Part shown: in pieces, positions 44,829 to 56,043 of the stretch
Layout: each line of letters starts with the position of its first letter
Numbering within the stretch: position 1 is the first letter of the stretch
From: Aurelia coerulea
Taxonomy: Eukaryota > Cnidaria > Scyphozoa > Semaeostomeae > Ulmaridae
NCBI GenBank assembly: GCA_039566865.1
Contig: CM076951.1
Span: 12,843,484 to 12,907,483 of the forward strand
Direction: 5' to 3'
Length of the DNA stretch: 64,000 nt
Program-made: the position numbers and the translations under genes
The notes under the pieces: model-generated
Told to the model about the DNA's origin: nothing
Seen by the model: the letters and a program-made list of their open reading frames with translations, nothing else
The model's database searches: none

Positions 44829-47800
44829 CTATTCTTTTTTTTTCGTTGTCATTCCAGGAAGAAGGGGCTTTTTGTTATCTCTGTAACACCTTTCTGTGTA
44901 CCTATTTCTCCTTGTTACCATGCGATTGTAGTAGAAAAGAAACCTTCTTTTTGGCATTGCGCACATGATCTTCTTGAACTTTGAGGACCAGACAAATGTT
45001 TGCTCGCAAACTGGTGTGTTCAGTGCTTCTATCTTCCCCCGTATTCTGTCTGTCGAAAATTGCTCTCTACACTCTGGCCGTTTGTGATTCCTGAGGTGAA
45101 GGTCATCAATGAACTTTGACACCTTCAGCCAAATTTCATTGAATGGCTCAGGCAAGGGTATTGGCTTGACTGCAATCTTCAGAGGACACAGATTGCACAT
45201 ATTGTCATAGCAGATATTGAACTGCCACCATTCACTGGGATCTTTGTCTCTCAGTCTGGTGTACAAGTATTGTATGGTCTTTAAGAATACTTGACTTGGC
45301 GATTCAGACCTGCCATGCAAAATCAAAAAATTATTGTACTCAAATGTTGTAAATTAACAGCCTGTGATGCCAGGCCATCAGTGACCATAAGTGAAGATCC
45401 AAAAAATTTAAAGAGCTAGCAGAAGTAAGAAATGATTGTCAGTCACTCAGCAAGCAAGCATAAAGCAATGGTCAGGTGTAGGCTAAGGTGTATGGAATGA
45501 GTATTTTTGTTTGGTAAGAATTGGTTTGTTGTTGTCTATCATGGCATTGTGTGGCTTATCTTTGGTAACTTATATCAATTTAAAGAAGGTTTAAAAACTT
45601 ACCCATACAACGGACTCCAGCTTTCTATGTGCCCACCTCCTCTCACAAAATGCAGCAATCCTGGTGACCATTTCCTGAGAACTTTCTGGGTATCACCAGT
45701 ATCCTTGTTGCAAGTATCAACAGCATTTGCATTGGTATCATCTTCCATTGCTTGCACTTGCTCTCCTAGAGATCTTGCCAAATCTAGCACTTCAGTTAAA
45801 CCTATAATTTAAATGACAATTCAAGAATGAGGCTTGCATTTAAATGTGCCATGTGGATATGGATAATAATTGGAACATTCATATAAATATTTAAATGTTC
45901 TCAATGTCACTTGGGGTAACTTCTCTAGTCAATGTGAGAACGGTGTTAGAGAGCCTTTACATGAGGCATTCAGACAGGTTTAAAACTCAAGCCAGATTGT
46001 GTTCATATAACCCCTTGCAACGTTTGGGGAAGGTACTGTAGCAAGGAAACTGAAACCATCCTGGGTCCAACTTGGCATTTCAAACCTATCTGAAATTAAC
46101 AGTTTGTTTGAAGGCTAAACTCTTCACGTTAATGATGTATGATAGTATTGTGCCACCCCACCTGAATGAAATCAATTCAGGTCTAAATATGAAGGACCTG
46201 AACATATGATAACTTGTTCATTTTGTAGATTTACGTTATACTGCATATTATTTTCAGAGTCAATACAGCTGCCAGCAAAGGAGAAAATTCTGTTGGGATT
46301 CAGTGCTATATACAGTACAATATATTCAATTTAAACATTGGCTCTACCTTGTGAACCCTCAACTTGTGTCTGATGGTTTTCGTCTCTTGGTAAGCGATCT
46401 AATGCATTGTTTATCCTCTCAACCTCAGCAAAACTCCTAGTGCTTGTGCATTCATCTGTCAGAAAAATATTGGGCAATTATGAAGTGAAGGTGAAGTTGC
46501 ATTTTTCATCACCAGGTGCTGGGATCACAGAAATAGAGCATACCTTATCGAGTCTGCGACCCCTTGTAATGACGCTCAAGTGGTGGGGACCACCGGGTAT
46601 CAAACCCACTCCGCCTGACTGTTGTGGCTGCAAAGTCAGAGGATTACACCACTGCACCACAACACCTTCATTCAATTGATACTTTTGGTTGAACTTTCAA
46701 TTGATACTTTTGGTTGGACCATATTTTACTTCTTTTCTTCCTTTGGTTGGACATTATACAGCATAATTCTTATAAATTGAAATATTTGGCAGCTTAGAAT
46801 GAAGATGTTAAAGTGGTGATGATGTGGACAAAGCATGTTGTTTGTTAAAATCCTAAGAGGTGTGGTGTTATCCTGTATGGGGGAGGTTGCTTCATAAATA
46901 TTTGCTAGCTGGGACCTGATTCCAAACACCAAACAATATATACCGGGTGTCCCAAAAAAAAGTTCCGACGTTTGATTGAGCACAGAGAAAAATCTTTTTA
47001 ATCTGGCAATTTCTATTCATTCTAGCTACATGCTAGATATTTCAACTTACAGTTTGCCATATCGTAGGAAGAAATTAGTAATCTGAAAATGGAGTTATGA
47101 GCTCTAACATTTCACTTTCATGTTCAAAGCAAAACCAGAGAAATTATTACGCCTTCCTGCTTTGTGATGATGGGGACTCCCCCGGCGAGCAACACAAAAA
47201 TTGAGTTGACAACTCGTTCATTACCTTGACGTCCCGAGCGGGCAGAAATTTTATTCACAAGAGAAAGCGTTGCTTTGTAATTGAACGGAATTTAGATTGA
47301 AATCATTTTTGATAGTGTGAATTAGCCTAAGGTGTGAAGAATAGAAATAAATAGGTCCCGGGACAACTGTCTGCTGCTGTTATTGTTGCCTTGTGCCAAC
47401 TGGGAATTTCAAAAGGGAATTTTTTACTGTTTCACGGTTTCACGGCATGGAGTAGAATAGACTGTCTTTTCTTCACTAAAGAATAGTTTCAATTGCTTTT
47501 TCGACCTACAATATTATGCAATAGTGCATTTTTGTGTGTTCGTCCAGTCCGAATTGAGTGGCAAGGTATGAACGTAGTATTTTCCCCCTGAGACCTATTA
47601 GATTCGATTTTCAGACCTTTTTTACTTCAAATATGCTCAATGAGCGGAACTCTTGCACGTCGTCAAGGCAATGAAACAAAGTGTCATCCCAGTTTTTGTG
47701 TTGCTCATCCGGAGATTCCCCCTCCACCACCATGATGCAGAAAGGCGTACTAATTGCTCTGGTTTTGCCTTCAATATGAAGATGCGATGTTAGGACTAAT

Positions 47801-48267
47801 AACTCCATCTTCAGATTACTGATTTCTTCCTACGATATGCCAAACTGTAAGTTGAAATGTCCAGCATGTACCTAGAATGAATAGAAATTGCCAGATAACG
47901 AACTTTTTTGTCTGCGTTCAATCAAACGCCGGAACTTTTTTTGGGACACCTGGTAGATAGCAGCATTTTGGAAGGTTATTTTTTTCCCAAATGCTGTTTT
48001 ACCTTTAGTTGTGAGGAGACAGAATGAAAGTACTGTGCTTACCATTGCTCTCCTTGTTGATGCCACAACTCTTTAAAAAATCTCTCAGCCCTGTCGGGAT
48101 ATCCTTTTGAACTGCCAAAATTGAATGTGTGACACAAAATGCTTCATTTTGACTTGCAGGCTCATTGATGCAAATATCTGGAAGCTTTAGACCAGGAAAA
48201 TTTGTTGCTTTTGAAGACACTGGCCACATACAATGCGGGAACCTCAGCTTCCACACTCCATCCATTG
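44829..48267 (-). CDS. KDZ-like (CxC5-associated) gene, 3' four exons
   Basis: Exons on the minus strand: 48043-48267, 46348-46455, 45603-45801 and 44829-45309 (stop). Borders are consensus (GTAAGC, GTAGAG, GTAAGT donors; CACAG, GACAG, TATAG, GGCAG acceptors) and all phases agree: SN-D-ECTST, GSQ-G-LTEV, SPLY-G-SESPSQ. The first exon has DGVWKLRFPHCMWPV and a Cys/His pattern like the CxC5 region that accompanies KDZ (Kyakuja-Dileera-Zisupton) transposases. The last exon carries CYDNMCNLCPLKIA, KFIDDLHLRNHKRPEC and NTPVCEQTFVWSSKFKKIMC, the D...H..NH...C and E..F signature of that family. With the upstream exons at 53460-54505 the visible protein exceeds 420 residues with no stop. Either an intact KDZ-like transposase or a domesticated relative; the introns hold a SINE, a mariner MITE and a TTAA MITE. 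Confidence 0.85.
46480..46673 (-). mobile_element. tRNA-derived SINE in an intron
   Basis: On the minus strand a box A (TGGTGCAGTGGT, 46648-46659) and box B (GGTTTGATACC, 46596-46606) of an RNA polymerase III promoter are about 40 bp apart, followed by a conserved-looking body that ends with GAAGTGAAGGTGAAG-type tail sequence toward 46480. The tRNA-like part does not fold into a proper cloverleaf with paired acceptor stem, so it is a SINE head and not a tRNA gene. It lies 25 bp from an exon of the KDZ-like gene. Confidence 0.7.
46943..47953. mobile_element. Mariner-type palindromic MITE with ~310-bp arms (1011 bp)
   Basis: Ends CCGGGTGTCCCAAAAAAAAG and its inverted partner (CCAGGTGTCCC) are flanked by TA (46941-46942 and 47954-47955). 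Arms pair for about 310 bp: the inner blocks CAACTTACAGTTTGCCATAT and GAATAGAAATTGCCAG-type recur inverted in the right arm. The loop (about 47250-47640) is non-coding. Same TIR logic (CCGGGTG) as the MITE at 29169-30976. It sits in an intron of the KDZ-like gene. Confidence 0.9.
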
Positions 48268-48293
48268 CTGTGAAATCTTCACAACCTTGTTAA

Positions 48294-49168
48294 CCCTAAT
48301 CCTACCGGGGGGGGGGTGTTTTCCACCCCCCCTGTCGGTTTTTTGCAGAGCATTCTTTAACGACAAAAGCTATGACCCTCAAACTCTCTGACAATTACTA
48401 ATTATCTATTAGCTACATTTTGACAATTAAATTTTTGAACAATAGGTGTCACGTGACAGATGACACTACCATATTTGGAGCAAGGTATTAGAAAAATTAA
48501 TGATTTTGATATTTTTACTCCCAGAATTAGTTCCAAACGTTGACTATTGTACTTTAAAAGAATCAGCAAACAATTAGCTTTCTATTGTTGTCAATAACAA
48601 TGGATTTTGCTGACGTCAGCATTCTTAAATGATGACGTCACTCTGGCTGCCATTTTGGGTCATTTTGGCAAATTTTGAAGTTTTTCCGATAGATTTTGTT
48701 AAAAATGCATAGAATTGCGTTATGCAATACTTTAAAAGCATTTTGAGCTAATTATTATCAATTTTTGGCAGAAAAACACAGTTTTTAGTTATGACATCAT
48801 CAATGTTTGTCATTTTCTTCCAAAATAACAGTCTAAAAACACTCATTTGCATCATATTTGAATTGGAAATGAATAATACGCCAAATAAGAATGGAAAAAG
48901 TCATTCAGATTACCTTTATTCCGTTTTTAGAACAAATAAGCCGGAAAGCCATATATTTTGACATTTTCCGGCATTATGACGTCATAGTGACGTCACCTAA
49001 TGAGGTGGCCACGCCCAAAACTACCAATCGGCTAAGAATAGCTAGGACTACGCCCTTGCCAAGTTTCAATGATTTCCCATTAGTCTACGGCTATTTATAG
49101 AGGGGGGTGGAAAGCACCCCCCCCCCCCCCGGCTATGTTAGATCAAAAAAAGCCCGGTAGGATTAGGG
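48294..49168. mobile_element. piggyBac-like TTAA MITE, copy 2 (875 bp)
   Basis: TTAA-CCCTAATCCTACCGGG at the left (TTAA 48290-48293) and CCCGGTAGGATTAGGG-TTAA at the right (TTAA 49169-49172). Each end carries a G-tract/C-tract hairpin around GTGTTTTCCAC or GTGGAAAGCAC. Length and internal blocks match copy 1 at 9877-10752. It inserted only 23 bp upstream of an acceptor site of the KDZ-like gene. Confidence 0.92.
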
Positions 49169-49172
49169 TTAA

Positions 49173-50188
49173 ATGGAAGTAAAGGTATTAGTAGTATTTT
49201 CATCTTGGATAATAGTCACAAATCCAAATAGATTGTGTGGGTATTTTGTCTGTTTATTTTGATAGGGTCTTGTGAAGATGGTTGTCTATCATCAGAGGGA
49301 TTTTGGATAACTATGAGTTTTGCAGAAGCTAAAATGAAGGGAACTTTCATTTTGAAAACCATGTTTATTTCAGACTTGAATTAAGGAAAACATGTGAGAA
49401 TGTGTATCATTTATCTAGCCTATTCATTCACACTTGCAATTTAAATCCAGGTCAACTATGCCAGATTAGCGAGTGCTTAATCATTTGCCAATCCAAAGAT
49501 CAAATTCATTCAAAGCCACAATTTATCTAGCCTGCGCGCAGACCCAATATTCTGAAGAAGAAAGGGTCTGCACAACAACAAGCAAAAGCTTGCTACCGAA
49601 CAATTCTGGGTTTCAGGGAAAATAATGTATGCAATCATTAGTTAATTCATGAGTATCGTTTTGTTGCTGTCACAATATGCTGTCATACATTTATCTTCAG
49701 TCGTGTATTGTGTTGTTTGTTCTCATCACTTTTATGTTTTGGATTTTATAGTTGCTTTTGTTTTGAATGTTTGATTGTTTATTTGTAAAAGGACTCCAAA
49801 AGGATTGGGCAAGGTGTGATTTTTAACGATGTTTTGTTTTAGTGTGTTAAATAACATGTCATTTGCTATATTATCATAGTCATAAGAGAAAAATTAAGTT
49901 TTCTCTAATGACTATGCTATAATTTATCCTTAGTCCGAGTAAAATGAATGGCATAAAGGGATTTGCAGTGTGTAGCAAGATTTTGGTCGTTGTTGTGCAG
50001 ACCCTTTCTTCTTTGGAATATTGGGTCTGCTCGCAGGCTACAATTTATCTTGATTCGGAGAAAGTTGGTTTAATTTTTTTGTGTAAAAAAGGGATATTTA
50101 CAACGTGGCTCTGGAGTATTTTCATGATTCAGAAAAAGGTTCAGAGAAGTTGTTTGTTACAAAGTTATGGAAACATATTTATAATAGT
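49173..50188. other. Intronic sequence of the KDZ-like gene
   Basis: A pair of inverted blocks centred on GCAGACCC...AATATTGGGTCTGC occurs near 49540-49580 and 49990-50030 (TAGCCTGCGCGCAGACCCAA against TTGGGTCTGCTCGCAGGCTA), so a ~500-bp MITE is likely here. No gene. Confidence 0.5.
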
Positions 50189-53100
50189 AATCAGTTCAGT
50201 TCAGTTCATTTCATTTTAAAAATCCATCTAATACATGTTATAACTCTACATACCTACCTATCTAATTAACAAATATGAATTTAAAATAAAATACAACAAA
50301 TAACATTGAAAAAACACAGGATGGTACTTAGGGCAAATGTAAACAGACTAAATAGGTAAGTATGAAGAGCCATAATGAGATTAGGGGAATTTCTTAAAGG
50401 AGGAGCTCCCTCAATAGGCAAGCTAATCGAGGAGGGAACACCCCCTATCTAAAAAAGAAAATTGACTTTTCTATGGATGTTATTTGAAACTGGTGCAGAA
50501 AGACATATAATAAAGTGTGAATTACTGGGTGTAATTGTGGCACAAAAAGTAGATCTTTACCTTGGTTTTGAATGAAGCTTTCGAGTGAGAGTTTCTTAAT
50601 TCAACAGGGATTTCATTCCAAAGCTTAGCTCCTTTATATCGAATGGAGTTGAGCCCAAATTGAAGAGTGTTCTTTCGAGCAAGAAACAAATCACCTTTAC
50701 TAGCCTGTCTAGTGTTATGCTGATGCATGGATGAATTCAATAGGAAAAAGTCATGGAAGCAACTCGGCGATGATCTATATACAGTTTCAAAGACAAAAGT
50801 GAGAAGTTTAAGCTGAAAAAGATCAGATAGTCTCAGAAGTTTTAAAGACTTAAAGATTGGAGCAGAAGGAGAAAGAGCAGGCTGAGAAGAAATTTTTCGG
50901 ATTAGTCTCTTCTGAAGTTTGTAGACAGGGTCTGTATAAGACGCAGAAGTATTACCCCACACGATAATACCATACTGGGCAAAAGACATAAACAATGAAT
51001 TATATAAGCAGAGTAACACATCTGGAGTCAGGAGGCTCTTAACCTTTGAAATAACACCACAAGTTCTAGCAAGTTTTCTGGACAACTCCTTCAGATGGAA
51101 CTTCCAACTAAGATTTTCATCTAGAAGTAGTCCTAAAAATTTAACAAAGTTTGCTCTTTGAATGGTCTTCTTTCCAATCTTAATGATTGGATTTTCATCT
51201 ATTTTATTGTGTATTGAATGGAATATCATGAAGTTTGTTTTTTCTACATTAAGAGATAATTTATTGGCATCAAGCCACTTTTTAACCTGTCTGAGTTTAA
51301 TATTGACAACTTTTACTAATTTATTTATATCATTACTCTCATAATATATGTTAGTGTCATCAGCAAATAGGAAGAATTTAAGTCTTTTAGATACATTAGG
51401 CAAGTCATTTATATACAATAGGAAGAGAAGAGGACCTAATACAGACCCCTGTGGAACCCCACAAGAGATTTTGAGTAGGCCAGAGTTAAAACCATTTATG
51501 CTTACATACTGTTCACGCTCTGAAAGGTATGATTTAAACCAATCTAAAGCACAACCTCTAATTCCATAGTGCTCCATCTTAGAAAGTAGGATTTGATGAT
51601 TGACAGTGTCAAAGGCTTTTTGAAGGTCAATAAATACACCACAACCATATCTTTTATTATCTAAGCTATGTCTTATAGTTTCAGTCAAACTAATTAGAGC
51701 ATGGTCTATTGAATGATTTTCCTGGAAACCAAATTGAAGGTCATACAAAATCTTGTGAAATTTTAGGAAATTAAAGAGACGTTTATACATTGCTCTTTCA
51801 AATATCTTACTGAAAATAGAAAGTAAAGATATTGGGCGGTAATTAGAAGCCTGCTGGTGATCACCCTTTTTGAATATGGTAATAACTTTAGCAATTTTGA
51901 GCTTGTCTGGAAAAACTCCTGACTCAAATGACTGATTAACCATTTGAGCTAGGAAAGGCGATAGAGAGGGGCCAAGAATTTTGAGCAGTCTAATTGGTAT
52001 GCTGTTTGGACCAACAGATTTAGCTGGATTCAAAGCCGCAATAAGATCGTCAATTTCATAACGTGTGACTGGGGAAAGAAAGATTGAACTTGAATTTCTG
52101 TCTGACATATAGGCAAGAGGTGATTTCAAGGTTTTGGGGATTTTATCAGTAATATTTTCAGCTACGTTAACAAAGTAATCATTAAAAATATTTGACATGT
52201 GCGTTGGATCAGAGGTGATATTCCCATTGCTATCTTTGATCTTTTTAACAGAAGAAGAGGAAGAACTTTTCACACTTATAATAGATTTAATACCTGACCA
52301 TAAAAGTTTCATGTTTTGTTTATTGGTAAGAAAATAATTTTGGAAGTAGGCAATTTTACTGTTTTTCAATTCCAAAACTACACGATTGCGAAACTTTTTA
52401 TATAATGATTTTTTAACATCAGTGTTATCCTTCCTTAGACTACGAAAGATTTTATCACGTAATCTCATCATTTTCAAGATTCTACCATTTATCCATGGCC
52501 TAGCTTTTAATTTGATGGCTTTCTTATTTAGCTTTTTAATGGGAGCATGCTTCTCTGACAGTGAAAAGATCTCTTTCAAAAGTTTACTGAATTTATAGTT
52601 TACATCTAATGTGTTATCATTAACAAAATCAAGGTTGATGGAATTTAAATCTTCAATGCAATTTACCTCATTGAAATTAGTGAAATCATGTTTATAGTGA
52701 CTAGCATTTAACATATCAAGTTTTAAATTCTTGATGATTAGAATTTGAGGAAAATGATCAGAAATTTGGGTTAGGATGTTACCACTGGTAATATTGAATT
52801 CAACTGCATTTGTAAATATATTATCAATTAATGTAGAGGTTTGGTCAGAAATTCTAGATGGGTGAAGAATACATGGCATAAAATTGTTAGAGAAGAAATT
52901 ATTGGCAAAATCACAAGTTTGAGTGTCTGAATTATAGTTGAGAAGGTTAACATTGAAGTCGCCCATTATAAAAGCAAGTTTATTAGATTGAGTTATGTTT
53001 GATAAAATATTGTTAAGGTGAAGTGTTAGGCCATCTATATCAGAACTTGGATGTCTGTAAACACAACAAAACAGCAGATTCTTTTCATTTTTGCGATCAA

Positions 53101-53215
53101 CCTCAATCCAAACAGTTTCAAAATCATCATGACTGGCATTTATATTGCAGTAATAAAAGGCATTTATATTGCACCATTGATCCACATATCTCAAAGGGGT
53201 GTTACATAATTCTTA
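50189..53215 (-). mobile_element. CR1/L2-like LINE, 5' truncated
   Basis: The element is the open frame 50522-53194 plus a ~330-bp 3' part that ends in a short TGAAC microsatellite (three units, 50189-50209 on the plus strand as TCAGT/GTTCA), the tail type used by CR1/L2-group LINEs. The 5' end is cut within the endonuclease domain, so ORF1 and the first half of the endonuclease are missing. It lies in an intron of the KDZ-like gene, on the same strand. Confidence 0.85.
50522..53194 (-). CDS. LINE ORF2: endonuclease (partial) and reverse transcriptase
   Basis: 890 codons without interruption. Residues ~25-150 are the C-terminal half of an APE-type endonuclease, with MGDFNVNLLNYN (about 77-88) and SDHFP (145-149). 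A linker is followed by the RT domain: NYRPISLLSIFSKIFE (about 451), GVFIDLQKAFDTVNH (519-533), CGVPQGSVLGPLLFLLYIND (578-597) and the catalytic FADD (610-613), then thumb and C-terminal region with LWNEIPVELR. The first ATG is artificial: homology starts before it and a short in-frame duplication (CNINA twice, residues 8-20) marks the truncated edge. Target-primed reverse transcription protein; RT looks intact but the endonuclease lacks its N-terminal catalytic residues, so it is not autonomous. Confidence 0.93.
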   Translation of the reverse strand: MRYVDQWCNINAFYYCNINASHDDFETVWIEVDRKNEKNLLFCCVYRHPSSDIDGLTLHLNNILSNITQSNKLAFIMGDFNVNLLNYNSDTQTCDFANNFFSNNFMPCILHPSRISDQTSTLIDNIFTNAVEFNITSGNILTQISDHFPQILIIKNLKLDMLNASHYKHDFTNFNEVNCIEDLNSINLDFVNDNTLDVNYKFSKLLKEIFSLSEKHAPIKKLNKKAIKLKARPWINGRILKMMRLRDKIFRSLRKDNTDVKKSLYKKFRNRVVLELKNSKIAYFQNYFLTNKQNMKLLWSGIKSIISVKSSSSSSVKKIKDSNGNITSDPTHMSNIFNDYFVNVAENITDKIPKTLKSPLAYMSDRNSSSIFLSPVTRYEIDDLIAALNPAKSVGPNSIPIRLLKILGPSLSPFLAQMVNQSFESGVFPDKLKIAKVITIFKKGDHQQASNYRPISLLSIFSKIFERAMYKRLFNFLKFHKILYDLQFGFQENHSIDHALISLTETIRHSLDNKRYGCGVFIDLQKAFDTVNHQILLSKMEHYGIRGCALDWFKSYLSEREQYVSINGFNSGLLKISCGVPQGSVLGPLLFLLYINDLPNVSKRLKFFLFADDTNIYYESNDINKLVKVVNIKLRQVKKWLDANKLSLNVEKTNFMIFHSIHNKIDENPIIKIGKKTIQRANFVKFLGLLLDENLSWKFHLKELSRKLARTCGVISKVKSLLTPDVLLCLYNSLFMSFAQYGIIVWGNTSASYTDPVYKLQKRLIRKISSQPALSPSAPIFKSLKLLRLSDLFQLKLLTFVFETVYRSSPSCFHDFFLLNSSMHQHNTRQASKGDLFLARKNTLQFGLNSIRYKGAKLWNEIPVELRNSHSKASFKTKVKIYFLCHNYTQ

Positions 53216-53459
53216 AAAGAAATAGAGTGATATAATTATATACAATATTACAAAGAATGCTGAAAATTGTTGGTAAGATGTGATTTTTCACTCAACACTT
53301 CAAAGTGTAAAGGGAATCTTTGCAATTTATCATCGCCTTGTCAAGACATGGATGTACTTGTCACCATTTGTTAAGCCAAATCTTCCAAGTAGAAATTTGG
53401 TACTGAAGGTCCCTGCTTGTATGATCTTGTTGCAATAATGTTTATCTGATAAAATTTAC

Positions 53460-54505
53460 CTCTTTGTTTACAGTTCTCTGTGCAATGCTTGTGCTGATAG
53501 AGTTCCATTGACCTCATTGTCTCCACCTCATCCATGAAGCTATCAAGATCATCATCATGGTTCCCAGGAAATGTCCACAGCATTTCCCTTTCAGCAATTT
53601 CTGCTTCAATTTCTAATTATAAAAGGCTTTGGAGATCAATCTTCTATCTGCTTTGCAAAGGTATTGGCCTGATGACATTCCTAAAAGAGATGTTTAACTT
53701 ATTAACAAAGACTTTAATAACATTAGTTATTTTGCCTTTTCTTTCACCAGCGTTTATGGTTGGTGATCGTATGTGATCCCATGAAAACACGAAACGTGTA
53801 AGTGTGTTTACAATAATGGTTTTTTTAAATTAAGGTATGAAATTACCAAAGTATAAGTTATTTTGCCATGTAGGCAATAGCATTTGATGAAGGTTTTTTT
53901 CCAGAAATACTACATGTTGTCTTGCACATGGATGGGTGCTATCACAAAGTTACTGTAAGGAGTTCCCAGTGGCTTACTATCTGGCTTTTGAAAAGAAATC
54001 ATGCAAAGTGTGAAATTAGTAAGGTAGTTTTGAAGATGATATAATTGGGGGATAATTGGCCATACTGAGTGACTTAATTATTTTCCCCTTATATAACATA
54101 AAATGTAAGAAATCATCAGCTGAAAGCTAGTTCAATAAACAGCTAAGCTTATAACTGGTTTACAACAGAAACTTATTCTCTTCAGATATGTTAGATTTGC
54201 GTGATATTTTCAGTCCATTTTTCCCCAGGGTGACAAATATTTTCTGACATGACAGCCTAAAACAACAACCAATCATCAGTGTAAGTCCAACATTATTTTC
54301 TAGAGCTGTTGTATGTGTTGTCCTATTATAATCAAAAGAAAGCCTATAACCCTTGAACAAGACAGATTTTCTAACAAAAGATAGCTCATAAAGCCTACCT
54401 TCAAGCATTTTGTTTGATTCCACCACTAATTCTGATGAAAAATTGCCCTCTATTGTGTCGTTGTAGGCTTCACAAAAGCCTTCGAATGATACTTGCGAAT
54501 TGAGA
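53460..54505 (-). CDS. KDZ-like gene, two upstream exons
   Basis: Exon 54399-54505 (acceptor CTATCCATAG, donor GTAGGC) encodes LNSQVSFEGFCEAYNDTIEG and ends NKMLE; exon 53460-53612 (acceptor TTATAATTAG, donor GTAAAT) encodes IEAEIAEREMLWTF then acidic residues and QHKHCTENCKQR. Phases fit: GAA is completed across the first junction and GCA across the junction to exon 48043-48267, giving ENCKQR-A-MDGVWKL, which places the C-x3-C pair directly before the DGxWKL motif as expected for the CxC5 region. The start codon exon was not found; it would lie above 54505, where the gypsy and BEL remnants are. Confidence 0.72.
53613..54398. other. Intron of the KDZ-like gene
   Basis: No further element or frame was recognised. 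Splice borders are given with the exons. Confidence 0.5.
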
Positions 54506-54565
54506 CTATGGATAGAATTGGTATATTGTGATTGTAGTATTATGATGATCATTAAATAGCCTCTT

Positions 54566-54718
54566 TATGATGAGCTGCCTCGCTTGGCAGACGGTTGATT
54601 AAAAGTCTTCCTGTTTACGTTCAGGTTGTTGGATTAACTTTATACGCCCTACGGCGTGACTTTACTCTTCGTTGTTTTTTCTTGAGTTCATTTTGTGTTT
54701 GACGCCACAAATACAACA
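54566..54718 (+). mobile_element. Possible 5' LTR end of the gypsy remnant
   Basis: Sequence ending in ACAACA is followed directly by TGGTGACAGGAG (54719), which looks like a tRNA primer-binding site as placed after a 5' LTR, 86 bp before the gag start. The LTR start at a TG near 54566 is a guess, since no 3' LTR is present for comparison. Confidence 0.4.
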
Positions 54719-54804
54719 TGGTGACAGGAGTAAAAGGAATTAGAGTGAAACAAAGAGTTTAGACTTGATTTAGCTGGCTAGGCAGCAGTTAGGCCCATCG
54801 AAGG

Positions 54805-56043
54805 ATGGCTTCTATGATACAGCCTCCGCCCTCGTTGAATTTACAACATGGAAACATTTCGGAAAATTTTCGGGGATGGGAGCAGCAAGTTAAGCTGTAT
54901 ATCAAATCGATAGGTTATGGAAAAAAACCAAAGGATGAACAGGCAGCGCTGATTCTTCATTGTGCAGGAGAAGATGCTATAGAAGTTTACAACACATTTG
55001 AGTGGCCAGAAGTCGAAGCTTCATGATCTTCGGGATCGTCATCATCATCAACTGCGGTTCAACCAAAAGATGACCCTGATGAAATTCTTAAGAAATTTCA
55101 TGATTATTGTAACCCTCGTAAGAACATTGTTTATGAAAGATTTAAATTTTGGACAACAAAGATGTCTGACTCATTTGACAATTTCATAACAGAGCTTCGT
55201 ACTAAAGCAAAAGCATGTGATTTTACAGCATCTGATGAAATGATACGAGATAAAATTGTTTTCAGCATAAACGATATGCGTGTTCAAGAACGTCTGTTAA
55301 GGGAGCCAGAACTTCCCCTTGTCAAGGCAGTTGATATATGCAAAACAGCACAAGTATCTCAAGAACAATTGAAAGTCATGCAACCTGGTACCCAGGCTGT
55401 AAATGCAATTTCACGAAAGAGCGGAAATTATCAGAGAAAACCAGAAAAACAACAACACGTAAATGCACGATGCAAATATTGTACAGGGAGTCACCAAAAG
55501 GGGAAATGTCCAGCCTATGGTAAGAAATGCAGATCATGTGGTAAATTGAATCATTTTTCTAAAGCATGTATGAGCACTAAGAAAGTACATCAGTTGGAAG
55601 TAAGTGATGATGATATCAAGGAGCAGAATTATGACAGTTTCTTTATTGGTATGCTAGATGATGATACAAATGGAAATAATGATAAATGGGAAGTTGATCT
55701 TATTGTAGAGAAAAGGAAAGTAAGATGCAAATTGGATACAGGAGCAGAAGCCAATGTGATTTCTTCAAAAACACTTGATGCACTGAAGGTACCAACTATG
55801 AAAATTGCACCAACTATCACAAAGTTAAGAGCATTTGGAGGTAAAATGACTACACCAGTTGGTAAAGTCACTCTGGAAGTAAGCAAAGAAAAACATAAGT
55901 TGACATTTCATGTGATACCCTCAGATGATTGCACAATATTAGGAAAGAATGCAAGTGAAGCCCTTGGATATGTTAAACGTGTTTATGTCATGATAAATAA
56001 AAGCAGTAAGGAGCAAGTTTTGGAAACTTTGTTGGAGAGATGA
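54805..56043 (+). pseudogene. Ty3/gypsy-type Gag-protease remnant
   Basis: A 413-codon frame is broken only by a TGA at 55024-55026 (after WPEVEAS); the same frame continues. The Gag part (FRGWEQQVKLYIKSIG ... LRTKAKACDFT) is followed by two zinc knuckles: an atypical CKYC...H...C and a canonical C-x2-C-x4-H-x4-C (CRSCGKLNHFSKAC), and then an aspartic protease with LDTGAEANVIS (active site) and ILGKNASEALGY. This is the gag-pro order of metazoan gypsy elements (K02A2.6-like). The frame ends in VLETLLER and stop exactly where RT should begin; RT, RNase H, integrase and a 3' LTR are absent. It lies in opposite orientation to the KDZ-like gene. Confidence 0.88.

Noticed and set aside
46590..46670. 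tRNA gene on the minus strand
   Set aside because: Box A and box B are present but the stems do not pair as a cloverleaf and a non-tRNA body follows, so it is called a SINE.
50522..53194. Host gene with a long exon
   Set aside because: Endonuclease and RT motifs with a microsatellite tail identify a LINE copy.
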